From positions 9,362,001 through 9,426,000 of the forward strand of contig JAPNXP010000002.1 in the NCBI GenBank assembly GCA_028753945.1: DNA of 64,000 nt. The letters run 5' to 3'. Made by a program: the position numbers and the translations under genes. Under the pieces are notes generated by a model. That model did not search any database, was not told where the DNA came from, and worked only from the letters and a program-made list of their open reading frames with translations. This stretch comes from Hexactinellida sp. DTS-2022 (lineage: Eukaryota > Porifera > Hexactinellida). Positions within the stretch are counted from its first letter, which is position 1. The number at the start of each line of letters is the position of its first letter. Of the stretch, positions 1 to 12,722 are shown in pieces.

Positions 1-414
1 TTGGTCTACAGAATTTATAGACGGTCGACAATTTTTTGGCTTATTTGTATGGGCTTTTTATACGCATAGACCGTCTACATATAAGGATGCTCTTTAATTA
101 ATCATACGTAATTATTAATTATATGCTGAAATTGCACTTCGTTCATTTACATTCATTTAAAGCTATAAATCCAGAAGAACCATTTTTTGGTCCAATAAAT
201 GTCAAAATACTCCCAAATTGATAAATTCGTGGTTTAAGGACGTTGCCGCCTCTTTCTTTTGATGCTAAAAATTATTAATGTTTTAATCACACTATCAAAT
301 ATCAGCGGCTTGATAGAGACAAAAGGAGCATGATTTACAGATCCAAGCATGTCAAGTTGTGCTAAATATAAAAGTTTTGTATTTTAACATGTTGTATGTT
401 ATTGTATATAGGCA
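1..414. other. No gene recognised; short inverted repeat at the left edge
   Basis: AT-rich sequence with no coding pattern I can support. Positions 10-85 hold a small imperfect inverted repeat: TAGACGGTCGAC on the left matches GACCGTCTA on the right, around an AT-rich spacer. It could be the end of a fold-back element cut by the window edge. Confidence 0.3.
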
Positions 415-1170
415 ATGAAACAGAGTGTTGACTTGTACGAAGAAGAACAGAGAAAATTCACTGTCTCTAAACCATCTACATTAAGATCTCCAATGATTGT
501 TTTTTGGCACCTTGATACCACATTTATATTGTCAATAAGACATCAAATATTGTCATTTCAGTCCAAAACATTATTACTATTGACAAGTTTCTTCAAGTTA
601 GAGTGTTATAATCGTGGAACCCTTGCGAATCTCTCAATTAACTGGATGTTTGAAAACCGATTGAAATGGACATTGATTGATTGATTAATTCTTGGAAGGG
701 AGTTCGTCTCAAGGAACGAGATTCTTTAAGGAATGAGATTACAGATGTAAAACTACAATGTATTGTTTCGTCAAGTCCTGGAAAATGAGAGGGCACTTAA
801 ACAGTCTAATATTCTCAAGTTGTATAATAGGAAAGATTATGTCCATAAAGATAGAGATTCGTTTATGGAATTTATCAGCAGCTTCGAAACCCATGAAGAT
901 TATCTTTATCGCAGCCATCTGGAGAATTGTGATCTCACACATAAAGTCTATGGCCACTCTTTTGAAGTTTTTTCCTGAATTCATACACAAGACAACCTCT
1001 AGCTTTTATCGAAGGATATGCTGCCTTCCTTATTAAGGAAATTGTCTAAAATCTCAGATTTGTACCCCAATCGTTGTTCAGTCCTCATTGAAAATATACG
1101 GAATTGAATGGAAATTGAAGACCCGAATTTTAACTTTTGCCTTTTGATAGGCCTTTTTGATCGTGGCTGC
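415..1170 (+). other. Unidentified coding-like remnants
   Basis: Short open stretches on the plus strand look protein-like but match nothing I recognise. The best is 763-978, which reads on past its stop into further sensible residues (IHTRQP..., FVPQSLFSP) interrupted by stops, as a decayed exon would. Neighbours give no clue: the block ends against a TTAA-flanked element at 1175. It may be a transposon relic or a host exon, and chance open frames in AT-rich DNA are also possible. Confidence 0.2.
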
Positions 1171-1174
1171 TTAA

Positions 1175-1870
1175 GGTTCAGGTATACTCAACAAATTTCG
1201 AATATTTATATAAAATCCAAATCATTGTCTATTTCTCTTTTATTGCATTTTGGGATTGTATTGATACCAATGAGTACTCTCAAGAGATTTCTAAGAAAGA
1301 TTCCTATTATTTTTCCATTTTGACACACTTTGGTCACCTCAATTTAGGAATAATTGCTGTAAATTCTTTTTTCAAAAGCCGCTATCTAAAAACTAACATT
1401 TTCAGAATTGCGGAAGAAGTCATTTTGTCAATTTTGGTCGTAGAATCAAAAACTCAAAGGTTTCGGAGAGATCTCGTAAACATACAACTTTTCAGTGCAG
1501 CGATTTACCCTAATATGAATAGTTCATCTGTTTTTTTGATTTTGGATAAGGAAAATCTTCATTTGAAAATCGACATCACATAAAAGTATTTGAAATCCAG
1601 AAAAATGTAGATATTCACAATTCCTGTACTCAAAAGTTATATTACATCCAGCTAAACACATTTTATCAATAATATTCTTGGTATTGTTTATCTTTTCTCA
1701 ATGATCTATTCCGCAAAAATGGTAAAATTTAAAAAAAGATTTTTCCTCTATTAGTTTATTTGCCAATATTATTGTATTTTTGGCATCCTGAGGATGAAGT
1801 AAATCCGCATTAAAAAAATTAATTCATTCGGGTGAATAGTTATGATAGAACTCTAGAGGATACCTGAACC
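1175..1870. mobile_element. Non-autonomous TTAA-flanked TIR element, family A
   Basis: A 696-bp element bounded by TTAA on both sides (1171-1174 and 1871-1874). The left terminus reads GGTTCAGGTATACTC and the right terminus, reverse-complemented, reads GGTTCAGGTATCCTC. The same termini recur at 45,347-47,096 and, more diverged, at 18,812-19,484. TTAA duplication is typical of piggyBac-like elements, but the termini lack the usual piggyBac start, so the superfamily is left open. No transposase is visible; open frames inside are short. Confidence 0.75.
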
Positions 1871-2984
1871 TTAAAATGGCCGTTCCAATTACGTGTTAAA
1901 TGTGGTGTTTACACCTTGGATAGTGTTTACAATTATGTTTTCAATCGGATTCAAGCAACTCCCCCTCCTAAAACTCGATAGTGAAAAGTGCGAAGACTTC
2001 GTTGATGAGTGTATAGATTGCTTAGTACAGAAGGAAAATCAATTTATTACTTTAAATTTTAACAACAGTAGCCAATTGTTACTTAACATCAACAAGGCAA
2101 AGAACCATATTGTATTATTGTTCCTACTACCTGCTTCAATGAAAATCATGAGAGATTCCTCTAAATATTTGCTTAGTTTTCATAATTATACTATCTAGTT
2201 TGCATGTAATAATAATACTTGAGCTTGAATTTATGTTGGGAGACAACTATGACCCATATATAAAACTTTGATATGTATAGTTGATATAATGAGTATAGTA
2301 TTAATCAGGTAATTGGTTACAGTTAGAAAAATAAACCCGCCTTTATCTTATCCCTGGTCCAAAGCAGTGAAATGGCCTTTATATAGTAGGCTATGGTTAT
2401 CTCTATATTTCATACAACAGAAGATTACTTTTTGAATGTACAAACATAGCTTTAGAATGCTATGGTACAAATTATCTTTTAGTGAGTAACCAATACTTCA
2501 TTGTGATTTACGCAGGAAAGTTGCTTATACAGTGTAACCTCGATTTCCAGACTCTTCGGGACCACTCAAACAAGTTCGTATAATCTAGTAAATCTACAGT
2601 CCGGATAACTGAGGTTATTTATGTTTTGACAAAAACAGTTGTACTGTACATACGAAAAGATTTAAGCTTACATGAGATCAAACTATGATATTTCTATTTC
2701 CTTCTGACAGATTTAATTCCAGAAAGTTCATGAAATTCATTTGAATACAAATGAGTTGCGTACAAATTACTACATTCCACTAATAGCACGAAGAAAGTGT
2801 TGGTTCAACAGTTATATTAACATTTGTAGTTTGAACATTGCAAAATTAGTACCAGACTTACGTAATAATTGATGCAATAATTTGTCACCTCAAAAAATGA
2901 AGTATCAAAATAAAATACAGTTTTTGATTACCATTTGTTATATAATGTATCTAAATTCAAATTCACTATAAAATGTAGAAATAA
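1871..2984. other. No recognisable gene
   Basis: Contains an open stretch at 1893-2198 (about 100 codons) that I cannot identify. At 2541-2625 there is a partial pogo-like terminus (CAGTGTAACCTCGATTTCC) and a weak inverse match (ACTGAGGTTA) nearby. The rest is AT-rich sequence leading to the integrase relic at 2985. Confidence 0.25.
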
Positions 2985-4940
2985 ATGCAAAAATCTATAC
3001 ACTTTACATTGACATTCTCATCTACCTTCAAAACAATCGACCCCTCCGAATATGAACTCATATTGTCATACTTGATGACCGACTCCTACAAAGATCATAA
3101 GAGGAATTTACGAAAGAGAGCCTCCAAATATCTTGCTAGAAATTACAAGCTTTTAAAGCTCTTTGAAGGCAAGCAACTTCTTGTAATCAAAACTGATGAT
3201 ATTCCAAGTATTCTCAGAGAAATCCACGATAATGTTGGACACCAATGTGCACGTTACTCATATAATATCGCGAAAGCCCGGTATTTTTGGCCTGGAATGC
3301 TAAAGGAAATTCGTTCTTACGTGGACAATTGTATTCGCTGTCAAAAGAAACAGCCTACACTGAGAGCTACCATTATACCACTACAACATCTCCCAGTTAT
3401 TACTAAGGTGTGGTTTCGTGTAGGAATGGACCTTACTGGCCCACTTGTGAATTGCGAAGGGTACAAGGATATGTTAACTATGATGGACCACTTTACTAAG
3501 TGGTTAGAAACTCGCCCACTTAGATCTAAGGAAGCGAAAGAGGTAGCAAAAGGGATATTCTCCAATTATTGTAGACAGGAAGCATCTGTACAAATTATTT
3601 GTGATAACGGGACTGAGTTTACAAACAAAATTTCCAAAGCCCTGCATGATGCTTATGATTGTAAGCTAATCCTCTCAGCCCCATACTACCCTCAAACCAA
3701 TGAGTTAGTTGAATCTGCCCACAAAGCACTCAAAAGATGCCTAGTGAAATCGTTGGATGAAAAGAATGAAAATTGGGCTCAATATCTTGACGAAATCACC
3801 TTTTCTCTTAACATAAGTCCCCGAGATACTACAGGATTCTCAGCATTTGAATTGATGCATGGGTCACGTAAACCTCGCTTACCAATAGAGGCAGAAAATC
3901 TTGCAATGCTACATCCTGATGTGGCTATTGAAGAATCCCAGTCTCTGGGGAATAACACAAGTGAAAATACAACAACGGAACTAATTCAGTCCATGCAAGT
4001 TGCACAGCTAACGATCATGTTGTGCTGGCTAACTTCTATTGCGCACAAAGGAGTTGATGAAGAGACGCCATGACAGGAATCTTAACCCGATCACCTTCAA
4101 TAATCTGGATAAAAGAGACGAAGTCCTCATTGAAAATGTCTACCAAAAGAAGAAAGGAGCGAAATTTCATGATAAATGGCTTGGTCCTTATAGAATTGCT
4201 AAATTTAATCGTAATACAGGCAAAATATATCGTAACAAATCCATCCAACGCGTGAAAAGATCCAAAGTTATGCTCCTGAAATGATTGACTCCTATAAATT
4301 CTGCCGACAAACAAGCCACAAGATCTCAGCGCTTATCAACTGAAATTGAAACCTCTCCTATCCAAAATTTACAAACTGAAGATACACTATCCATTGGCGC
4401 CGAAGAAACGGTATTTGCGACGATATCAACTCCTAGGCATACCCGCCAAGACATGATTGATAAACTCAACTAAATGAAAAGTTTAATTATCAACTCAATC
4501 AAAACAAATATTCCTCTGTCTGATCTCCATCGGGAACTTCACATACGACGCGATATGAAATTTTTTATTTATTCGATTGGAGAACTTACCGTTGTCCATC
4601 CTATTATACAGAGTATGCTCAAGAAGATCAATTGGAAATCACCTATGAAATGTTTAACTTGTTGGCTCAATGGTATTTAGATAGTTTTGAGATAAAAATA
4701 CAAAAACACCAATACACAGGTGAGGACTTCGATTTTGCAACTCGCTGGAAAGGAGAGAGCATGGACTATTGTACGAATGTTCCTCTACCTGTTGTTCAAC
4801 AGTTGCTAGCAACTTCTAAAGCATCGGCAAACAATGATAATACTCTAGCCACACCTGCACCACTTCGTCTGGAAGATTCATGTGTTACTTGGGTTGGTCA
4901 ATTCGAAGGGAATGAATTTAGTCAATACTTGTCCGGTTGA
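2985..4940 (+). pseudogene. Ginger/GIN-type integrase-like transposase, frameshifted
   Basis: DDE integrase of the kind shared by Ty3/gypsy elements and Ginger DNA transposons; it would cut and join element ends in the nucleus. Domains in order: an H2C2 zinc-binding region (IHDNVGHQ then CIRCQ, about 3219-3345), and a core with the first Asp at 3429-3431 (GMDLTG), the second at 3603-3605 (CDNGTEF) and the Glu at 3711-3713 (ELVESAHK). All three catalytic residues are present in a 362-codon open frame. A +1 shift near 4000-4050 is followed by a GPY/F-type module (DKWLGPYRI, about 4180) and a polar tail broken by stops at 4282 and 4471. No reverse transcriptase, protease or LTR is seen, which favours a Ginger/GIN-type element over a retrotransposon. 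Terminal repeats were not found. Confidence 0.85.
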
Positions 4941-5885
4941 CAATTTCATAACTCTACTAAATTTGACATTGCATAAAGTCTCTTCGGCTCTTCGGTTAGC
5001 AAATGTTTCTACATCTCAGCGTCTGCAAACCACCGAAATATTTGGTCCAGGGAGGAACCAAAATGTTTAGCCGACCAAAGATTACTGAAATATTTAGTCC
5101 GAGGAACTATTTGCTCGCCAGGACCAAATATAACTGAAATATTTGGTCCGGCCGGACCAAAACAACACGGGCCAAATAATTCCAACATGCCGTTTAAAAA
5201 ACAATGACTGTATTTCTGCATACTATATTCATAGAAATACGTACAACACATCTTAATAAGGTATAACCATTTTGGTAATCATTGTTAGATCTGGTTACCT
5301 ATATAGTACAAACATACTTTCAAACCTCCCTTATTCGGGCACTGTGGTCCGTAGGCTCCGCATCAACTAGAATTACTCGGCAGAAATACAATGGCTAGTA
5401 CATGTGCAATCCCAAATAGTATAATCGATATTTTCTAAATTCATTCAAAAAACAAAAACGGACGTTAACGGATGTTATTTAAAAAATATTTGCTCACTAA
5501 AACATAAAAAGAGTTGAAAAACTAAAAGAAACAAACCTGGCTAAATCGATTAAGGATCATTTTATAATTGAGGTTACTATTCGAAAAAATAAATAAGAAA
5601 GTGAATTCATTTTGGCGCAAAGTGTCATAAGAAAATTATTTACTTTTTTGTGATTTTTTCAATAATTTCATAATAATCATGGAAAACAACATTTGCGGCC
5701 TGAAAATAGATCAAATTATTTTAAATTTTTTTTAAATTTTCTCCCAAGTGACCTCAAATGTGAAATTTTTTGAATATTTTTCGGATACAAGATCTAGCTC
5801 TATTTACGAACTATATATTATATTATGAGTTTACTTATCCACCGATGATCGGTAGAAGTAATAATGTTGCCGATCATCTGTAGAT
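4941..5885. other. Non-coding; short tandem motif at 5030-5170
   Basis: A degenerate motif, CTGAAATATTTGGTCC, recurs about four times between 5030 and 5170 with palindromic GGTCC/GGACC parts. It may be the subterminal repeat of an unseen MITE. The rest is AT-rich with no gene. Confidence 0.4.
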
Positions 5886-5889
5886 TTCA

Positions 5890-8060
5890 CCGAAGATATT
5901 GTATTTAAGGCCCGTCTTTACTCAAGATGGAAATCGACATTAGAGTGTTTTTGGATAGTATCCAGTATCGTCTAGCTGCACTGAAAATTTGAGGTGAATC
6001 TGACCTCTACTTTTTCAGTATAGACTATTTTAAAGCATACGGAATGTGTACATCATCACCCAAAGGTCACTTTTCAAATGAAATAAAAATTCCGGGAGCG
6101 CGCCCGGTCACAGTTTTGCTACAAATTTGTTGAAACCAAGTTTAAACTAAAGAATACATATGGTCTGAGGTAACGAACCTTGATTTATTCTTTACAATCC
6201 AAACTTTCAAAGTTATAGACCTTTAAAATTCGACTTTGACTGCCATTTTTCATAATTTTGACGAATTTTGAAGAATTTATTGGCTTGGCAGTTAAAGTCT
6301 GACTTCAAAAGGCTGGGATTTTCAAAGTTTGAATTGTAGAGAATAAATCAAGGTTCCTTACCTCAGAACATATGCATTCTTCAGTTTAGACTTGGTCTCA
6401 ACCAATTTGGACCAAAATTGTGACCGGGCGCGCTCCCGGAATCTTTTTTTAAATTTACTTTTCGCACTATTTGAACATGATCAGAATGAATTTATATTAT
6501 TGCAATCATTAGGATAATGGTTCAATTTGTTCTTCCAGTGTGTTTGCAATACTATATGGGTGATATTTGAAATTTAACTGTAGACTGCCTACTGATACAC
6601 GTTGTGCCAGGAGGAAAACAGGTCGATCAAATAATTCAAATTTCATGAAAATTGGGATTTAGACATGGTTTTGTACTCTCTATCGATTTCATTCAAAAAA
6701 TCAAAATTTTCAGAAATTGTTATGATGACGTAGCATAAAAGTGAAATGCTCCACTTGCCCGCCACTTGCTTTTCTAAATTATAAATGTTATAATTTCACC
6801 GTATAAATACCCGAAAGAAGATATTAGACTAAATAATATCTATTTTAGTATATTTGGTTTGACTAATACAGAGTTGTGATAGATATAACTCAAATATATG
6901 TAATTTTTAGTAATCCATGGTTCATTAAAAACAAATTTGCCGATTTTTAAAAAAAGATGTAACTTTCGTTTAGTGAATCGGATTTGTTCAATTTTTGAGA
7001 TCTGATGACTAATAAGATAGTCGTCATTATTCATGTTTTTAAAAAAAGGATCACTTACATGTTAACGGCGTTATTTCGATTTAAAGAGAAAGTATGTGAC
7101 ATCATTTTTTGTCGAAATCCTTTAGTAAATTTTTTCAAAAATTCTAGAATGTTGATATATTATTGTGCTCTTGTTGGATTTCAAATTATTAGGTTCTAAA
7201 TATTAAATTCAAAGAACTACAGGGTATGCTATTTTCCTGAAAATCACTCCGGCAGTCTACGGTTAATGCTAGAATCTAGAGTTTATTTATCAGGAGTTGT
7301 AAATTTGCTAAATCATCAAAAATTGGCACATTTCTATACCCATATATGGTCATTTTGAAAACGGAGTTAGTTAGGCTCACAATATGTATTATGGACGGAT
7401 AGGAAGTCGGGTAGTGCGAGCATTTTGCACACAAAATTGTAATTGTATGTCCACGGGTTTGTGAGAAACCATAATATAAAATCACAGGGACCACCCAATG
7501 AGATGAACATTATGAAAAGTTTATTTGTTGCAAGGGTCACAGATTTGGTCAAAATTTAATGAAATCAAGTTTAAACTATTAAATACACTTCTATTTAGGG
7601 AATGATCCTAACTCTAAGCTTCACAATGCAAATTTTCAAAGTTATAGCCATTTGAAGTTCGATTTGTCAACTTGGCAGTCGAAATCTAAGTTCAATTGTC
7701 GATAACTCTGAAAATTTGAATTGGAATGGTATAAATTTTGGTATACACCCAAATTACATATGCAATTATGCTAATGTATGAATAATAACGTGAATGATTG
7801 AAAATTGAGACTGTGTGAGCCTACAAAACTCTATACATTTGAAAAAACACCTTTCATGATGACCTGCACATTCCTGGCACATATAATGGTCACTACAGCA
7901 AAACGAGATATCAGATTCACCTGAAATTTGAAATGTAGCTATACTTTATAGGGTGCTATCCAAAAACAATCAAATCTCAATTTCTCTGACGAGCATTGTA
8001 GGGCCGGAAATTACTAACACTGAATTTGGCAAGATAACAGAGATTTTTCGCTTTCACATT
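5890..8060. repeat. Large fold-back repeat element, copy 1
   Basis: Both ends carry inverted related sequence: GGTGAATCTGACCTC near 5995 on the left and TCAGATTCACCTG near 7912 on the right. A second copy with the same outer sequences lies at about 31,445-32,500. Inside, 6089-6442 is a strong inverted repeat whose outermost 20 bases are perfectly complementary (ATTCCGGGAGCGCGCCCGGT and its complement), with arms of about 150 bp. No transposase is recognisable. Exact borders are uncertain by about 50 bp. Confidence 0.55.
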
Positions 8061-8338
8061 GCCATAACGTGTTAAAAACTTCTCAGAATTAAAAAAAAAA
8101 ATTCCAGCTGATCTTACCGATAATACTACAAATAATAATGAAATAAACTCAAAAATAGTTATTTTGAAATCTTGAGTAAATTTAAGTAATTAGTAAAACT
8201 TAAAATAGACCTGAAGCAATGTGCTTAGTAATACAGCCGAACCTCGTTACATTCGACTATAACTAGACAGTTTAATTTAACACACAAAAACACTATGACT
8301 AATTAATTATTATTGAGACTAAGCAGGGAATGAATCTA

Positions 8339-11257
8339 TTTCCTTTTTCTTCGCCGTTTAGGAAACTCATCAGGACTCTTCTTTCGCTTTTGAGACGGAC
8401 GACCCTTACTAAGAGGAATTTTAGGATTCTGTATGATAATTTCTTGATTTGATACCATAATATGAGGAGCTACAATATCCAATTCATTGTATTGCAGAAG
8501 TCCTGATATTTTCATTAATTCTATTCTCACCTTTTCAGTATTTCAGAGGTTAGAGAAGCTATTCTAGCGACGTTCTTGAAATCGTTACAAAGAAGCGCAT
8601 ATCTTTCGTCTTTAGTCTGTGGAAAATGTGAAACGTTATATTCGTGTACTCGTCGATTAGCAGTTATTGACTCATTTACTAAGTTATCTCTCTGTCTCTC
8701 ACCTTTAACTAACCATAAACTGGATCATCAGGTATTTTGGTTTGTTCCTATACAGATATACACGTAGGATATGCCGACACAGTAGTCCCAAACAAGTGGG
8801 GAAAAGGCATGTACATGCTGAGATTGACACGCGTCTAAGTGTTTCTGAACTTGTAGTTATCTCAGAAGTGAAAGAAAGATCACAAGCATTAAAGTGATCA
8901 CTCAAAATAGGTGTTGTTGAATCTTGAAGCTCCAAATCCATCCTCTAGAACATTGTTTAAGAGCAAGTCGGGACCTGTCGGGTTGACTTCCCTTCCCACT
9001 CTCGGAGATAATCTGGCGATATTATTCCAATTTCCCTGCAAGATCCGTTAGGAGTGTATGTGAGCTTAGAAAATGCTTAATAGTTGCATGTATTGACTCG
9101 GATCGTTGAGTGGAATGCGCCCCCAGTGTTAAATGGTTCCATGTCCACCTTGAAACCCACTGTGTTTTTCGTTCATATAAAGTAAACTTTGCAACCATTT
9201 CTTTGCAGATTCTAATGTTTTCACACTAGTACTGTGTCAATAGACTCCAGTATTCCAAATAGATCGTGCCATTCTGCATCAAGACTAATACATGATTCAG
9301 CATCTTGCTTTTTACAAATCCAGCTTTATCAATAAACAATGGTTTTATATGAGTACTAGCCGGGTGCCCGCGCTTCGCCGCGGTATTCAAATACACGGGA
9401 TGACTTATAATGAGTTTATGATTTGAAATATGACGGATATCTAATATGACGGATGTGTAATATGATGGATATGAAATGTGTAATATGACGGATGTGTAAT
9501 ATGACGGATATGACAGTAGTTAACAATATTGTAAACAGTTGTATTAATATTACGGGGACCATAGGAATGAGACTTTTGACAACGCAATACAAGCTGATAT
9601 TTTATTGGTTGAATAATGTCAGCTATAGCAAGGGACATTCAATTGTTGTTTTTTTTCATACACAATTGACCCACTTTAATTATAGACCAATAAAACTCGA
9701 GTCAGAATAATGTGAAAACTCTGCAATCTGATAGGTCAAGGTCGGTACCCTCGCAAAGTGTGAAAAATATGCATGTGATAAATTGCAAATTATGCATTAT
9801 ATTGACTTTAAAATATCATATTTGGATTCCTCATACACTAAAACCTAGATTGCACGTTTGAAATGTGTTTCTAGCAGCACTGTGAACTTTTGATAATTCT
9901 CATTGAAATGTATGGGAAGGTGCCAAATAATCACATATTTTGAGTTAACTTCGCGAGGAATGCAAATATCTCTTCAAAATTCCTTATTCAGGGTGGTGGG
10001 ATAACTCCTAAGTGACATACAAAATTTGGTTCAGATCTGTTGAGAACTCTCAGAGGAGATGTGAGGACACACATACATACACACAAACAACTTTATATAT
10101 ATTGATATAGATTTTTAGATAGATGGTACGTACATAGTAGATGAGAAGTATTTGATAACGCGCTGCTAATTGCGGATCTCCATCAGTAAACAAAACCTTT
10201 GGGGATGTTTGAAAAGCTTTACGAATTCTCTATATACCCAATCAAACGAGGATTCGGTTTAATTACTTAATAATGAACTGGCAAGAATAATTGTTCTTCG
10301 TCAGGGCTCCAAACTTAAGGCAATATTTGTTTGTACCATGTGATGTGTCAAAAGATGCAAGATTGTTCTCATAATCCTCGGCCCAGCGTTCCAGCCCATT
10401 CTTCATTTCCCAGAATACTTTGTCTAAACAACCATCCGGGTCAGTAGTTGCACTGTTATGTAGAGGTCGTTGTCCACAATACGTTTCCGTAGATATTCAA
10501 TGAAATTTGTAGTATCAAAAGACCTTTCTTCTGTGCTTGGTGAAAGATTATTATAAACATATTGATGGGTCCATGATACTGGAAGTTCTAGTCGATAAGC
10601 CTCACTCTCAAAAACTTGAGAGATTTTTGAAGCTGAAAAACCAGCACTCGTCAAAGTTTCACCGAGTTTTAGCAAGTCCTTAGGTATAGAGCGACGAGGC
10701 GCTTCTGCTAGACTAGACCCAGTAGTTTGGTGAAGTGCATGATTATGTTGAATGTTTCCACGAACAATAACCCATCCGTCAGAACATTCTTCAATGCAAG
10801 CAAAAACACGGACAATTGCATTTAAATGAGGAGGTATATCTTCCTTCTCCAGTCAGTTTTGCCTTTCTTGAACGATGACAATTTAGAATCTTTTGGTGAC
10901 CTTTTTACTCGTTCTTACAAGATTAGCACCCCAGTTTAGACTAAAACGTCCTCAACCTGTTTATAAGCTGTGAGCCCATGAAGAAAGTTCTTGCTTCGCA
11001 GAATCTGTTGAGGTCCACGGACCAGATGGAACATCCTCCGGTAAATTGATAGTTCTAGCACGCACAACTTCTGCTACAGTCCGGAACTTACTATATGGGC
11101 AAATATTTGCATCAATGCTATTAGGAATTGTTATTGTTTGGTTTGTTGAGTCAGCGTTGATTTCTTCTCTTTGAATTGGATCAGGATTAGGCGGAATATT
11201 TGGATACAAACTTTGACTTGAATACTCTTGAACATTAGTTGGTGCTAGTGTAGGCAA
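8339..11257 (-). pseudogene. SWIM-type MULE transposase relic
   Basis: Reading the minus strand, successive fragments in shifting frames follow the order of MULE/ZSWIM-like transposases. There is an N-terminal stretch with SAKQELSSWAHSLG (about 10,960-11,010), then a FLYWCH/FAR1-like zinc region (CIEECSDGW then HNHALHQ, about 10,725-10,790), then PRRSIPKDLLKLGETL. The DDE core has its first Asp in DTSHGTNKY (10,349-10,347) and a second in LFTDGDPQLA (about 10,176-10,187). Next come STQRSESIHA (9095-9114) and a SWIM zinc finger CTCLF...LLCRH (8815-8771). A basic tail, KGRPSQKRKKS, ends it near 8339. There are at least four frameshifts or stops. A retroposon-like insertion at about 9352-10,115 splits the core after the second Asp. 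Family assignment is firm; this copy cannot make a protein. Confidence 0.85.
9352..10115 (+). mobile_element. Retroposon-like or Helitron-like insertion with CA-rich tail
   Basis: Begins CTAGCCGGGTGCCCGCGCTT, a GC-rich head common to short invertebrate repeats, and ends in ACACACATACATACACAC followed by ATATTGATATAGAT. Both sides are sequence of the minus-strand MULE relic, so it inserted there. Positions 9415-9510 hold an 18-21 bp minisatellite (ATATGACGGATGTGTA). I could not define a target duplication. The class (SINE-like, RTE-derived or Helitron-like) is unresolved. Confidence 0.55.
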
Positions 11258-11717
11258 GTTTAGTCAACATGTTGATTATCAAAATCGGGAAATTTGGAAT
11301 AACCAGGAAGTTCTGGTAGGAGTTGATATTCTGAGGAGAGATAATAGCTGCAGTCATTAATATCATTCATATAATCGTCATTTTCATATTCAAACATAGG
11401 TTTGTTCTTGAATAGATCGAATTTTATAGGAAAAACAGATAGAGAAAATGAATTGCCTTGGTATTATAACGTGGAGGACGAAAATGATATTACCTAAATA
11501 ATACTCGTTGAAGATATTTATAAACAACACACATTATTAAGTTCGGTCATTGAGTCCAATTACTAGTGATAGTTCAAACACGAATAGTTATCACAAGGAA
11601 TTAGTTATGTTATAATTAGACATCATATTAACCTTAATGGATTTGAAATACTTTTATGTGATGTCTACCTTCAAATGAAGATTTTCCTGATCCAAAATCC
11701 AAAATCCAAATGAACAA
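11258..11717. other. No gene recognised
   Basis: The first 150 bp continue the acidic, polar coding-like composition upstream of the MULE relic on the minus strand and may be its lost 5' end. Nothing else is supported. Confidence 0.25.
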
Positions 11718-11975
11718 CCGTATATACTCTAATAGTAGCCCCTATTCGAATAATCGCATACCTCCAATAATAGCCTCCCCAAATTAGCAAATACAAATTT
11801 ACTACCGGGACCCTGAGTAAATTTCTGTATCTAATATTAGTCGCAATACGATTATGAACCGACTATACTAAATAAATTATATCAACAAGTGATATTCTCG
11901 AAAAGTAACAAAATTTAATGTTCAGATAAAGGCCTAAAAAAAATCGCCTAGGCTTCTATTTAAATAAATACGGTA
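11718..11975 (-). mobile_element. MITE of the CGAATAGTAGCC family, diverged copy
   Basis: An inverted, diverged copy of the elements at 23,229 and 25,663. It has TAGTAGCCCCTATTCGAATA on one side and TCGCCTAGGCTTC...AATAAATACGGTA on the other, with CAATAATAGCC and CCGACTATACTA internal matches. There is no coding content. TA-type flanks are likely but decayed. Confidence 0.55.
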
Positions 11976-12722
11976 TTCATAATGGACTAAATCGCAAGAC
12001 TCAAAAGTTGTATCTTTAATAGCTTGTTAGATATATTTAAAATCAATTACTAAAGGTTATTCCAATAGAAAATATCGTAAACTAATATTTAAAGCAAGAA
12101 ATCCGCCTTTGCAAAATTTAGCTAACCAACCAGCTAACCAACCACAATGTTTACATACAACATTAAATTTGGAATTTATGGAAAATTTCAAGTGACCCAG
12201 TATGTGAGAGGTAACTAAACAAATTATCGGGAACTTTCGAGAATTTAGAATTGGCTTTATTAAATAAAGAATTTAAAATGCTATCATATAAAACCTACGA
12301 GAAAACTTGTCAGAACGCGACAGATAAAGTTTTGAAACTTTGTAGTCAACTAACGGATGAAAAATCTAATATTGAATTTAGCAATTCATTGAACGCGATT
12401 ATTTTATGTGTTATTAGAACTAGGATTAAATACTCTCAACGTTATTATGAAACTCATCTATAATAGCAACCAAAAGAAGTCGTTATAATGCACTAGTTGT
12501 ATTTATTTTAAGAATTGAGTGTGATAATACACACTGTTCATTTGTGGTTTTGAATAATTCTCTCTGAACAATTAGAATAGTCACACTAGGCAAATTCCAA
12601 TTGTAGCTATACAACGTGAGGCAATACTGCTATTTTTATATTTTTGAAGTTATATGATATTCAGCTTTCAGTTTAGCATTAAACTGTTACGATATTTGAG
12701 ATATAAAAATTGGCCTACATCC
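11976..12722. other. No recognisable gene
   Basis: Positions 12,251-12,463 hold an open stretch of 70 codons (FKMLSYKTYEKTCQNATDK...) that I cannot identify. It lies just upstream of the PPM1G-like relic but does not resemble a PP2C. No repeats are obvious. Confidence 0.2.
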
